From a bacterium (lineage in GTDB: Bacteria; Orphanbacterota; Orphanbacteria; Orphanbacterales; Orphanbacteraceae): a DNA stretch of 64,000 nucleotides. The stretch covers positions 1 through 64,000 of the forward strand of contig JALGYY010000035.1 of NCBI GenBank assembly GCA_025782575.1, written 5' to 3'. Position numbers and translations under genes: made by a program. Shown here one piece after another: positions 52,280 to 61,137 of the stretch. How positions within the stretch are numbered: position 1 is the first letter of the stretch; the number at the start of each line of letters is the position of its first letter. The notes beneath the pieces were generated by a model, which had not been told where the DNA came from, ran no database searches, and saw only the letters and a list, made by a program, of their open reading frames with translations.

Positions 52280-53407
52280 CTATTCTCCACTCTCTTGAGC
52301 GGCGGCCACGCCCGCCCCACGGGGGAAGGTGTGGCCCAACTCGGCGAGTACTGATTCGAGTGCTCCAAGTACGGCCAGAATATCAACATGATCGTAGTAG
52401 CCCATGTGGCCGATTCGGAAGATCTTCCCCTTGAGCTCCGCCTGTCCGCCGGCAACCCGGATACCGTGTCGCTCGGCGAGGAGGGATCGGATCTTCTCGG
52501 CATCGATTCCCTTCGGGCCCAGGATCGCCGTAAGTCCGTTGGAGGGGTGCTTGCTGAAGAGCTCGAGTCCAATCGCTTGGACACCGGCCCGCGTAGCTCG
52601 GCCGAGCCCGGCATGGCGCTCGACAATCGCCTCGATCCCCTCTTCACGGATCCGCCTGAGCGATACCGCCATCGCGACAAAGAGAGGAACGGCCGGCGTG
52701 TAGGGTGTGAGGTCCTTCGCCTGTGATTCCCGCGCTTTCTGGGCCGAGAAGTAGTACTTGGGAAGATCAGACCTCTCCGCAGCTTCCCATGCGCGATCTG
52801 AGAATGAAAGAAACGCCAGGCCGGGGGGGCACATGAACGCCTTCTGCGAGCCGCTGACAACAGCATCGAGACCCCAGTCATCCGGCTTCAGATCGTGAAC
52901 ACCGAGCGAGGTAATTGCGTCGACAACGATCAGCGGATCGAGATCACTTACTTCACTTACAATGCGACGCACATCTTGAATGGTCCCGGTAGAGGTCTCA
53001 CTATGGGTCAGGAAGAGTCCGCGGACATTCCCCTGATCACCCAGCCACTGCCTGAGTACCGCCGGATCCGGCGCATCGCCCCACTCCACATCGTACACGC
53101 GAACATCCAGCCCATATACCAGACCGATGTCCCGCCAGCGCTCCCCGAATTTACCGGCAACGACAACCGCTACGGTGTCTCCGCAGGAGAACAGGTTGGC
53201 TACGGTCATCTCCATCGCCCCTGATCCTGAAGCGGTCAGGATCAGCGGCTCCTGGGCTGTCTGAAAAGTGTATGTCAGGTTGTCGGTCACTTCTCGGAAG
53301 AGAGCCTTGAACTCATCCGTCCTGTGATGAAGGGGGGCCTCACCGAGGGCGGTCAAGACGTCGTGGGGCACCTCGGTCGGTCCGGGGGTGTACAGGCGGT
53401 TCTTCAT
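52280..53407 (-). CDS. class V pyridoxal-phosphate aminotransferase
   Basis: 375 residues. The YTPGPTEVPHDVLTA start, the HRTDEFKALF motif, and the PLP lysine in SGSQKAFMCPPGL (about residue 190) match the alanine-glyoxylate/serine-pyruvate aminotransferase family. The substrate cannot be fixed from sequence; serine or glycine metabolism is plausible. It is coupled to purA by a 2-base gap and lies 3 bases from engB. Confidence 0.92.
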   Translation of the reverse strand: MKNRLYTPGPTEVPHDVLTALGEAPLHHRTDEFKALFREVTDNLTYTFQTAQEPLILTASGSGAMEMTVANLFSCGDTVAVVVAGKFGERWRDIGLVYGLDVRVYDVEWGDAPDPAVLRQWLGDQGNVRGLFLTHSETSTGTIQDVRRIVSEVSDLDPLIVVDAITSLGVHDLKPDDWGLDAVVSGSQKAFMCPPGLAFLSFSDRAWEAAERSDLPKYYFSAQKARESQAKDLTPYTPAVPLFVAMAVSLRRIREEGIEAIVERHAGLGRATRAGVQAIGLELFSKHPSNGLTAILGPKGIDAEKIRSLLAERHGIRVAGGQAELKGKIFRIGHMGYYDHVDILAVLGALESVLAELGHTFPRGAGVAAAQESGE

Positions 53408-53410
53408 AGG

Positions 53411-53992
53411 TCAGGCTTTCCCCTGGGTCTCGATCCAGCGTATGAGTTCCTTCTTCCCGTCACCAGTCTTAGCTGAAAACGGGAGCACGGAAAAGCTGTC
53501 CAGTTCGAGGACGGATTGGATCTTATGGAGGGACCGGGCGACCTTGCCCCGGCCGAGCTTATCTGATTTGGTTGCCACCGCGAGAACCTTTATCCCTCGC
53601 CGAACGAGCCACCGGCTCATGATGATGTCCAGCTCAGACGGATCATGACGAATATCCAGAATGTGAACACCGGCAACGAGCGATTCCCGGCGGGTGAGAT
53701 AGCCCTCGATCAATCCCTTCCAGGTACGACGTACCGAATCCGGAACCTTGGCGTACCCATATCCGGGAAGGTCGACAATTATATAATTCTTGGCGTTATA
53801 GAAATTAAGAGCCTGCGTCCGACCGGGCGTTTTACTCGTTCTCGCGAGCCCCTCTCGCCCGGCAACGCAATTCAAGAGAGACGATTTTCCCACGTTGGAA
53901 CGGCCAAGAAGCGCAATCTCAGGCCGTAACGGGCTGGGCAATCCGCTCAGCTTGACAACGGACAGATCAAATGTAAGAGCGAGTGGTTTCAA
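53411..53992 (-). CDS. engB: ribosome biogenesis GTPase EngB (YihA/YsxC)
   Basis: 193 residues, a small TRAFAC GTPase. P-loop LLGRSNVGKSSLLN at about residue 30, Switch II DLPGYGYAKV and TKSDKLG motif are intact. It helps mature the large ribosomal subunit. The typical ALxFDLSVVKLSGLPSP-type start and overall length are standard. It follows lon with 13 bases between. Confidence 0.95.
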   Translation of the reverse strand: MKPLALTFDLSVVKLSGLPSPLRPEIALLGRSNVGKSSLLNCVAGREGLARTSKTPGRTQALNFYNAKNYIIVDLPGYGYAKVPDSVRRTWKGLIEGYLTRRESLVAGVHILDIRHDPSELDIIMSRWLVRRGIKVLAVATKSDKLGRGKVARSLHKIQSVLELDSFSVLPFSAKTGDGKKELIRWIETQGKA

Positions 53993-54005
53993 GTGTTCGG
54001 AATTT

Positions 54006-56420
54006 CTAGTGGGTGTAGTAACCGGTCGCCTGAGACCGCGCCCCCCCCCTCGCCAGGAGAGGGATCGATTTTTTTGCCTGCTCGACCATCACGAGTGGGA
54101 GGACCTGATCCATCCGCTCCACCGTATAAATCGTAAGACCTTTCTTTGCCTCTTCCGGTATCTCGACGAGGTCCTTCTCGTTTTCTTTCGGGAGAATGAC
54201 CGTCCGCACACCCGCTCTTAGAGCGGCGACCAGCTTCTCGTTCAAGCCGCCGATAGGGAGGACGTGTCCCCGAAGAGTAATTTCACCCGTTAGCGCCGTG
54301 TCCCGCCTGAGGGCGATGCCGGTAAGTGATGATATGAGAGCGGCCGCGATCGAGATCCCGGCGGACGGACCGTCCTTGGGTATTGCTCCTTCCGGGATGT
54401 GTACATGGAGATCGATCGTCTCGTAAAAATTCTTGTCCAAACCGAGCGCTTCCGCTCGCGACCGGATGTAGGTCAACGCCGCCCGCGCCGATTCCCGCAT
54501 GACATCACCGAGAGTACCGGTAAGAATGAGATTCCCCTTCCCGGGAATTGTCGAGACCTCAATATGAAGCGTTTCCCCCCCCGTTGACGTCCAGGCCAGG
54601 CCGGTCGCCACACCGATCCAGTTTTTCTTATCCACCCGCTTCGTCGAGAACCGAGGAACCCCGAGAAAATCGTCCAGATTCCGGCCGTTTACAGAAATCT
54701 TCTTTCTCTTCTTGCTCCCGACGACCTTGCGGGCCACTTTTCTGCAGACCCGGGCGATTTCCCGTTCGAGATTACGAACACCCGCCTCTCTCGTGTAGCC
54801 GCGAATGATCGAGCGCAGTGCTTCATTGGTAACTGTAATATCTCTCTTCGAGAGACCGTGCTCTTCCACCTGGTGGGGAACCAGAAACCCCTTGGCGATT
54901 TCAACTTTCTCAGGTTCCAGATATCCGGGAAGTCTGATGAGTTCCATCCGGTCGAGGAGGGGGGGAGGAATACCGTGCAGCGTATTCGCCGTGGTCAGGA
55001 ACATGACGCGCGAAAGATCGCATTCCACTTCCAGGTAGTGATCACTGAACGTGTGGTTCTGCTCGGGATCAAGTACTTCCAATAAGGCAGACGCCGGATC
55101 GCCGTGGAAGTCCTTGCTCATTTTGTCCACTTCGTCGAGCAAGAAAACGGGGTTCATGGTGCCCGCTTTCTTGAGTGACTGAATAATACGACCTGGAAGC
55201 GCACCGATGTAAGTCCGCCTGTGACCTCTGATCTCCGCCTCATCCCTCACTCCGCCGAGTGAAACACGAATAAACTCGCGGCCGAGGGCTCGGGCGATCG
55301 ACTTCCCCAGCGATGTTTTTCCAACACCCGGCGGTCCGACGAAGCAGAGGATCGGCCCGCGGATCTTACGCGCCAGTTGAATGACAGCGACATATTCGAC
55401 AATTCGCTGTTTCACTTTTTCGAGTCCAAAATGATCCTCATCAAGAATGCGCATCACATCGTTCAGGTCGCCCGTATCATCGGACTCCACTCCCCATGGC
55501 ACGTTAAGAAGCCAATCGATGTAGTTCCTCGCCACGGTCGCCTCCGGTGAGAGGGGGGGCATCTTCCCCAGCTTCTCGATCTCCTTCAACGCCTTGTCAG
55601 CTACCAGATCAGGCATATTCGATTCGGCCACCGCCTCGGCCAGTTCGCCGACTTCGGAGCCCCCTTCCGTCCCGGCACCCAGTTCCTTCCTGATCGCCTT
55701 CAACTGCTCGTTCAGGTAGAACTCTTTCTGATTCTTCTGAACCTGGGAGCGGACCTCGCCTTCGATTTTCTTTTCGATGCGAAGTATTTCGAGTTCGTTG
55801 GAGAGGATTCGAGATAGCTCCTGAAAGCGGGCTTTGGTCGTCCCCTTGTCGAGCACACTCTGTTTGGTTGCCAGCGAAACCGACAGATGAGCCCCGATCA
55901 TCTCTACCAGGTGATCCCGGTCGGTCACATTACCGATCGAGATCAGGATCTCCTCGGGAATCTTCTTGTGGAGCTTGACGTACTCTTCAAACTGTCCTTC
56001 CACGGAGCGGACAAGAGCTGACAGCTCGGAACCGGCCCTGGAAGCTTTTCCGTAACCGGAAATACCGACCGTCACGTGGGGCTGCGTCTTGACATACTCG
56101 CCGAGTTCTACGCGCCCGAGGCCCTCGACCAGAACCTTGATCGTGTTGTCGGGGAGGCGTAGGAGCTGAAGCACACGAACCACTGTGCCCACACTATGGA
56201 GATCTTTCCGCTTGGGCTCGGCGATCTCCGCGCGCCTCTGTGCGGCCACGACAAGCAGGCGATCCTTGTCAACTGCGGCTGTGAGAGCCGCAACCGATTT
56301 CGGCCGCCCCACAAGAAGCGGAATGATCATATAGGGAAACACGACGACGTCCCGGAGAGGGAGCAGTGCTAATTCCTCCGGGACCCGAATGGTCTCATCT
56401 TCGCGCCGAATCTTGATCAT
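54006..56420 (-). CDS. lon: ATP-dependent Lon protease
   Basis: 804 residues. N-terminal substrate-binding domain (about 10-205), AAA+ domain with GPPGVGKTSLGKSIARALGR (about residue 360) and C-terminal protease domain with the Ser in PKDGPSAGISIAAALI and the Lys in PIGGLNEKLVAAL. It degrades misfolded and regulatory proteins. A run of nine C on the plus strand at 54041-54049 lies near the end of the gene. It is in a cluster with clpX, clpP and tig. Confidence 0.97.
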   Translation of the reverse strand: MIKIRREDETIRVPEELALLPLRDVVVFPYMIIPLLVGRPKSVAALTAAVDKDRLLVVAAQRRAEIAEPKRKDLHSVGTVVRVLQLLRLPDNTIKVLVEGLGRVELGEYVKTQPHVTVGISGYGKASRAGSELSALVRSVEGQFEEYVKLHKKIPEEILISIGNVTDRDHLVEMIGAHLSVSLATKQSVLDKGTTKARFQELSRILSNELEILRIEKKIEGEVRSQVQKNQKEFYLNEQLKAIRKELGAGTEGGSEVGELAEAVAESNMPDLVADKALKEIEKLGKMPPLSPEATVARNYIDWLLNVPWGVESDDTGDLNDVMRILDEDHFGLEKVKQRIVEYVAVIQLARKIRGPILCFVGPPGVGKTSLGKSIARALGREFIRVSLGGVRDEAEIRGHRRTYIGALPGRIIQSLKKAGTMNPVFLLDEVDKMSKDFHGDPASALLEVLDPEQNHTFSDHYLEVECDLSRVMFLTTANTLHGIPPPLLDRMELIRLPGYLEPEKVEIAKGFLVPHQVEEHGLSKRDITVTNEALRSIIRGYTREAGVRNLEREIARVCRKVARKVVGSKKRKKISVNGRNLDDFLGVPRFSTKRVDKKNWIGVATGLAWTSTGGETLHIEVSTIPGKGNLILTGTLGDVMRESARAALTYIRSRAEALGLDKNFYETIDLHVHIPEGAIPKDGPSAGISIAAALISSLTGIALRRDTALTGEITLRGHVLPIGGLNEKLVAALRAGVRTVILPKENEKDLVEIPEEAKKGLTIYTVERMDQVLPLVMVEQAKKSIPLLARGGARSQATGYYTH

Positions 56421-56427
56421 GTGATGC

Positions 56428-57693
56428 TCACGATGCCTTGCCGCCGCTCTTTCGTTTCTTCTTCCGGCCGTAAGTCATGAGGGGGGCATCTCCCCGATCA
56501 ATCACGCCATCGGTGATCACACATTCCGAAACATCGGTCATGGAGGGGAGATCGTACATGACATCGAGAAGCGCCTCTTCAAGAATGGCGCGCAGCCCGC
56601 GAGCACCGGTCTTTCGGCCCATCGCTTTTATTGCGGTCGCACGAAGGGCCTCTTCGGTGAAATCGAGGGCGATATTCTCCATCTCAAACAGGACCTGATA
56701 CTGACGACAGAGGGCGTTTTTCGGCTTTGTCAAAACCTCGACGAGAGCGTCTTCATCGAGGTCACCAAGCGTACAGAGCGAAGGAAGCCGTCCGACGAGC
56801 TCCGGTATGAGCCCGTACTTCAGTAGATCTTCCGGCTCCGCCTTACTGAGAATCGCACTGCTCTGGCGCTCCGCCTTCGTACGGATCTTGGCGTTGAAAC
56901 CCATCACCTTCTCGCCGATCCGCTTCGAGATAATCTGGTCCAGGCCCTCGAAAGCGCCGCCACAGATAAACAGGATGTTTCTCGTGTTCACTTCGATATA
57001 CTTCTGCTGCGGGTGCTTTCGCCCCCCCTGGGGCGGCACGTTCGCCGTTGTCCCCTCGAGAATCTTGAGGAGCGCCTGCTGAACACCTTCCCCCGATACA
57101 TCCCTCGTGATCGACGGATTGTCCGACTTACGGGCCACTTTGTCGATTTCATCGATATAAACAATGCCCCGCTCGGCACTCGGAACATCGAAGTCCGCGT
57201 TCTGAAGTAGTTTGACCAGGATGTTTTCCACGTCCTCACCGACATAGCCGGCCTCGGTCAACGTTGTCGCATCGACAATCGCGAACGGTACGTTCAGCAA
57301 CTTCGCCAATGTCTGTGCGAGAAGCGTCTTTCCTGTTCCCGTCGGACCGAGCAACAGGATATTCGCTTTTTCAAGCTCCACATCGTCGGTGCTCGATTCG
57401 AAGTGAATGCGCTTGTAGTGATTATAGACCGCTACGGAGAGAACCTTTTTGGCGTACTCCTGGCTCACCACATACTGATCGAGAAAACTATGAACCTCGG
57501 ACGGCTTCGGAATCTCCGCCTCGGTGTACACCAGCTCCCGCCCCATCTCCTCGCGGAGAATGTCGTTACAGAGCTTGATGCATTCGTTACAGATGTAGAC
57601 AGACGGCCCCGAGATCAGTTTGGTGACCTCTTCTTGGCCCCGCCCGCAGAACGAGCAGCGAATGGGGTGGGGGGATCCGATCCGTTTCTTCAC
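56428..57693 (-). CDS. clpX: ATP-dependent Clp protease ATP-binding subunit ClpX
   Basis: 421 residues. N-terminal C4 zinc finger ([23 protein letters not shown]), AAA+ with [20 protein letters not shown], Walker [11 protein letters not shown] and the sensor-2 region. The [11 protein letters not shown] pore-loop segment is present. It unfolds substrates for ClpP, encoded just upstream on the same strand. 7 bases from lon. Confidence 0.97.
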   Translation of the reverse strand: MKKRIGSPHPIRCSFCGRGQEEVTKLISGPSVYICNECIKLCNDILREEMGRELVYTEAEIPKPSEVHSFLDQYVVSQEYAKKVLSVAVYNHYKRIHFESSTDDVELEKANILLLGPTGTGKTLLAQTLAKLLNVPFAIVDATTLTEAGYVGEDVENILVKLLQNADFDVPSAERGIVYIDEIDKVARKSDNPSITRDVSGEGVQQALLKILEGTTANVPPQGGRKHPQQKYIEVNTRNILFICGGAFEGLDQIISKRIGEKVMGFNAKIRTKAERQSSAILSKAEPEDLLKYGLIPELVGRLPSLCTLGDLDEDALVEVLTKPKNALCRQYQVLFEMENIALDFTEEALRATAIKAMGRKTGARGLRAILEEALLDVMYDLPSMTDVSECVITDGVIDRGDAPLMTYGRKKKRKSGGKAS

Positions 57694-57724
57694 AAGCTAA
57701 CCTCCGAGATTCCGAATTCGACAC

Positions 57725-58309
57725 TCAGTCGCGGTGAGTAATCACCTCATCAACAATACCGTACTTCCTGGCCTCTTCCGCGGACATGAAGTGATTCCTG
57801 TCCGTATCTTTACCGATCCGAGCGGGAGTCTGGTTGCAATGTTTCGATAGAATGCCGTTCAGGGTCTCCCTGACCTTCAGCAATTCCTTGGCGTAGATCT
57901 CCACGTCCGAAGCCTGGCCCTCACTTCCTCCGAGAGGCTGGTGAATCATGACCCGGGCATTCGGAAGGATCGAGCGCTTCCCTTTTGTACCGGCCGCAAG
58001 AAGCACAGCGCCCATACTGGCCGCCTGGCCCATGCAGATCGTCATCACATCGGGCTTGATATACTGCATCGTGTCATAGATCGCAAGCCCTGCCGTTACG
58101 ACGCCACCCGGTGTGTTGATGTAAAGGTAGATATCCCGCTCGGGATCATCCGCCTCACAAAATAACATCTGTGCAATCGCGAGATTCGCTACGTTATCGT
58201 CGATCGCCGTACCAAGAAAGATAATACGATCCTTAAGCAGTCTCGAATAGATGTCGTACGCCCGCTCACCGCGGCCGGTCTGCTCCACGACCATTGGTAT
58301 CAGACCCAT
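57725..58309 (-). CDS. clpP: ATP-dependent Clp protease proteolytic subunit ClpP
   Basis: 194 residues. Ser in [15 protein letters not shown], His in [10 protein letters not shown] and a downstream Asp form the triad. The N-terminus ([20 protein letters not shown]) matches the processed form. Start ATG 4 bases from tig stop. Confidence 0.97.
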   Translation of the reverse strand: MGLIPMVVEQTGRGERAYDIYSRLLKDRIIFLGTAIDDNVANLAIAQMLFCEADDPERDIYLYINTPGGVVTAGLAIYDTMQYIKPDVMTICMGQAASMGAVLLAAGTKGKRSILPNARVMIHQPLGGSEGQASDVEIYAKELLKVRETLNGILSKHCNQTPARIGKDTDRNHFMSAEEARKYGIVDEVITHRD

Positions 58310-58313
58310 TGCC

Positions 58314-59630
58314 CTAACCCTCGCTCAAGTTGGAGTGTTCCTTGACCCACCGGAAGACCTTGTCCTCCCGAATGGCCCGCCGCATCTCGCTTCGGGCGCT
58401 CTCCTCCTCTTCCTTCCGCTCATCCCGCGAAAGGTGGGAGAGATCCTTACGGGCCAATATGGCCTGGACAGCCCGGTCAATTTCCCGATCCGACGGTTCG
58501 AGATCCTCTTTCTTACTAATTTCGGTCACTATGGCAAGTTTCTGAATCGCCCGGGTCGATCCTTTTCGCCGTTCTTCTGTAATTGAGGCCCGCTGTTTGG
58601 CTGCTTCCTCCCGTTTATCCTCCGGAATCTGATCCTCCGGGATGAAATCGGGCATGGAAGACTGTGAGACCCGGTCGATGATCCTGGACGAAAGATCGAC
58701 TTTATTATGCTTCAGAAGCTCGTCAAACAGATGAGCCTGGAGCTCCCTGTCCGCCTCTTCTTCGGCCATTCTGGTCAATTCCGCTCGAATCTCATCTTTC
58801 AGGCTGTCGAGCGTGCCGTCCTCTTTCCCCATGACCCGTGCGGCAAATGAGTCGTCCACAACAGGAAGGGCCTTCTCCAGAATCTCGTGGACGTCGATTC
58901 TGAACTCGACTTTACTTCCCGCGAGTGAGCGGGCGGGGTGATCCTCCGGAAAATCGATGACGATAGACTTCTGATCGTCCACCTCGGCACCGATCAGCCC
59001 TTCCGTCAATGTGAGGGGAACGACATCGCTCCCGGGAGGGGCGTCGAGAATCATCTCCACGTCGGTCACCCGCTTGCCGAACGCCCGGCCGTCTTCCATG
59101 AATCTCTGATAGGAGAGTTTGATCTTATCCCCCTTCATTGACTCCCGTTTGACCGGAATGAAATCCAGATTGTGGTTCTGCAGGCCGGTTAGCTCCCGAT
59201 CGATATCATCGTCACCCACAGGTTTCACACGGCGAGAGAGCTTGAGGTCCCGGTAATTCGAAAGTTCCACCACCGGCCATTCGTCTACTGTCACGCGGAA
59301 CCGGATCGGCTCTCCGTCAGGAGCCTTCAGATCGCCGATTTCGGGATCGAAGAACGGCACGACATCAGCCTCTCGAAGGGACTTCCAGGCCGCGTCCGAT
59401 ACGATTCTCTCGAGCGCTTCGCTTCGAACGGCGTCTTTATATTTCGCTTCCAGGATCGAACGGGGCGCCTTCCCCTTCCGAAATCCCGGAATATTGACCT
59501 TTTTACCGAGCCGGTTGAATTCCATATCCATCTGCCCGGTCAGGGAATTGAGCGCTACTTCGATGGAGAAGATCTTATGCCCCGGCTCCGGTTCCTCGAT
59601 CTCGACGGTTTTGCAATCGGGGCCCTTCAC
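58314..59630 (-). CDS. tig: trigger factor
   Basis: 438 residues. Ribosome-binding domain with [16 protein letters not shown], then PPIase-like domain (about 160-240), and a helical C-terminal chaperone domain ending in basic/acidic repeats ([19 protein letters not shown]-type). It chaperones nascent chains and is the usual first gene of the tig-clpP-clpX-lon cluster. Downstream of tRNA-Leu by 37 bases. Confidence 0.93.
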   Translation of the reverse strand: MKGPDCKTVEIEEPEPGHKIFSIEVALNSLTGQMDMEFNRLGKKVNIPGFRKGKAPRSILEAKYKDAVRSEALERIVSDAAWKSLREADVVPFFDPEIGDLKAPDGEPIRFRVTVDEWPVVELSNYRDLKLSRRVKPVGDDDIDRELTGLQNHNLDFIPVKRESMKGDKIKLSYQRFMEDGRAFGKRVTDVEMILDAPPGSDVVPLTLTEGLIGAEVDDQKSIVIDFPEDHPARSLAGSKVEFRIDVHEILEKALPVVDDSFAARVMGKEDGTLDSLKDEIRAELTRMAEEEADRELQAHLFDELLKHNKVDLSSRIIDRVSQSSMPDFIPEDQIPEDKREEAAKQRASITEERRKGSTRAIQKLAIVTEISKKEDLEPSDREIDRAVQAILARKDLSHLSRDERKEEEESARSEMRRAIREDKVFRWVKEHSNLSEG

Positions 59631-59667
59631 GCTTGGTTCGCCTCACTTTTCTTGCTGTTTGATGGGG

Positions 59668-59749
<82 letters not shown>

Positions 59750-59813
59750 AAGGATCTGGAGTCCCCACAGGGGAACCCATCCGCTCACAATCCTTAGCAG
59801 CAGGCTGCCTAGA

Positions 59814-59842
59814 TGTATACCAGCGAGTAGGGGGGTCGTCAA
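59814..59842 (-). promoter_or_regulatory. sigma-70 promoter for tRNA-Leu and probably tig
   Basis: On the minus strand TTGACG (59837-59842) and TATACA (59814-59819) are 17 bases apart. The predicted start is near 59806, about 57 bases before the tRNA. The tig gene directly after the tRNA suggests shared transcription. Confidence 0.7.
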
Positions 59843-59887
59843 GGACTGGGAACGCTAATTGCTTAATATGCGGGGGCTTGCAGGGGC

Positions 59888-60700
59888 CTACTGAGCACCC
59901 TTCCCGGTGAGGACAACGACGACCGTTCGGAGCAGAATCCTGAAATCCTGCAGCCAGCCCTTGCGGGATACGTAGTCCAGATCGTACTCCAGTTTGACTT
60001 TGACATCATCGAGACACGTGTCGTACTGGTGCTCCACCTGGGCGAGTCCCGTAATGCCCGGTTTGACGCGGAGTCGCAACGCATAATCGGGCATTTCCCC
60101 GATCAGATCCCTCACGAAGGTCGGGCGCTCGGGCCTCGGCCCGACAAGGCTCATATCCCCTCTCAGCACATTGAAGAACTGTGGCGTCTCATCGATCCTC
60201 AGGTGACGCAGGATCTTACCCAGAAACGTGATACGCGGATCATTCCTCGTAGCCCAGATAGGGCCGACACGATTCTCCGCACCGTCCACCATGGTTCGGA
60301 ATTTATAGATGATAAACGGCTTTCCCGGAAGGTCGAGGGTCCGTCGATCGTATACATCATAGAAACTATTGGACGCCGATGTGACGGGGAGGGGGCTCCG
60401 CCGATTCAAACCGATTCTGACCTGCCTGTAGATGATCGGCCCCGGCGAAGTCAGACGCACGAGAAAACCGACCAGACTGTAGAGAGGCAGCAGGCAGATC
60501 ACGGCGAGTAGAGCGAGAAAGCGATCGGTGATCTCCTGGAGAAACGGGGGGTGGATCGGACCGTTGTCGAGGTGAGGCAGGGCGCCGGCAGTCACCTTGG
60601 AGAGGTCGATTACCTTGAGATCCGCTCTCGTCAAGCCGCTCTTCTCCCGCGACCGATCGCGCGCCGCCCCTCGTGTTAGTCCGTTACGTCTCTTCATCAC
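59888..60700 (-). CDS. bacterial sugar transferase (undecaprenyl-phosphate sugar phosphotransferase type)
   Basis: 270 residues. One N-terminal membrane helix (about 59-80, FLALLAVICLLPLYSLVGFL), then the PF02397 catalytic domain with SPGPIIYRQVRIGLN, FIIYKFRTMV, RLRIDETPQF-like LRHLRIDETPQFFNVL, GDMSLVGPRPERP and KPGITGLAQV. It starts polyprenyl-linked glycan chains (exopolysaccharide or surface sugar) at the inner membrane. A well-formed promoter and a leader terminator lie upstream on the same strand. Confidence 0.92.
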   Translation of the reverse strand: MMKRRNGLTRGAARDRSREKSGLTRADLKVIDLSKVTAGALPHLDNGPIHPPFLQEITDRFLALLAVICLLPLYSLVGFLVRLTSPGPIIYRQVRIGLNRRSPLPVTSASNSFYDVYDRRTLDLPGKPFIIYKFRTMVDGAENRVGPIWATRNDPRITFLGKILRHLRIDETPQFFNVLRGDMSLVGPRPERPTFVRDLIGEMPDYALRLRVKPGITGLAQVEHQYDTCLDDVKVKLEYDLDYVSRKGWLQDFRILLRTVVVVLTGKGAQ

Positions 60701-60786
60701 TCTTCCGGACTTCCGCCCGCTATGTCACTTTTCGGCTTCCCATGCCGATCAGTTGCCCCCAAAAATGCCGAAATCGCCCGTATTGC

Positions 60787-60816
60787 AAAAAAAATGCCTG
60801 TCCGAGTTCCGACAGG
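60787..60816 (-). terminator. leader attenuator or small-RNA terminator
   Basis: On the minus strand CCTGTC pairs with GACAGG around GGAACTCG and is followed, after CA, by eight T. Placed about 50-80 bases after the predicted start at about 60867 and 86 bases before the sugar transferase start, it can end a roughly 80-base RNA or control read-through into the gene. The stem is short (6 bp). Confidence 0.55.
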
Positions 60817-60873
60817 AGCCGGGGACGAACCGGTTTGCATACGGCCGATCAAGGGAACGGCTTTGAGATTAGG

Positions 60874-60903
60874 ATTATATCGCAGAAATTGGGATATAGT
60901 CAA
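60874..60903 (-). promoter_or_regulatory. sigma-70 promoter for the sugar transferase leader
   Basis: TTGACT (60898-60903) and TATAAT (60874-60879) on the minus strand are 18 bases apart, very close to consensus. An inverted repeat AAGGCG/CGCCTT overlaps the -35 region, as an operator might. Start of RNA is expected near 60867, giving a leader of about 165 bases. Confidence 0.75.
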
Positions 60904-61137
60904 GGCGAACTAACCGCCTTAACAGTTTGAAACTGCGGGTTTTCCCTCATAGCTGCCCCCCGAAAGGTTTACCGGGGTTCCTGTCCAACGTGCCAGGACT
61001 TACCGGGGGCGTCATAGTAAGAGCCGACGGGGCTCGTAGAAAGGAGTATACATCGCCTGATGAAAGTGTCGAGGAAATCAGGCGGGCGCTCTTGATGCCC
61101 TCGGACCTCAGACAGGCGATATCATACCGGAGGGGCC

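Larger units (their letters stand above)
60701..61137. other. intergenic region with promoter, attenuator and inverted repeats
   Basis: This 437-base gap holds the minus-strand promoter (60874-60903), the hairpin with T8 (60787-60816), a 13-bp palindrome CAGTTTGAAACTG at 60923-60935, an inverted repeat AAGGCG-N7-CGCCTT at 60902-60920 overlapping the -35 box, and an 8-bp inverted repeat CGCCTGAT/ATCAGGCG at 61054-61084 that could end the FN3 lipoprotein transcript, although no T tract follows. No convincing small protein gene is seen. Confidence 0.55.

Noticed and set aside
54041-54049. Nine-C tract near the end of lon as a phase-variation site
   Set aside because: It lies in the last codons of an essential-type housekeeping gene after the protease domain, so slippage would only change the tail; likely base composition.
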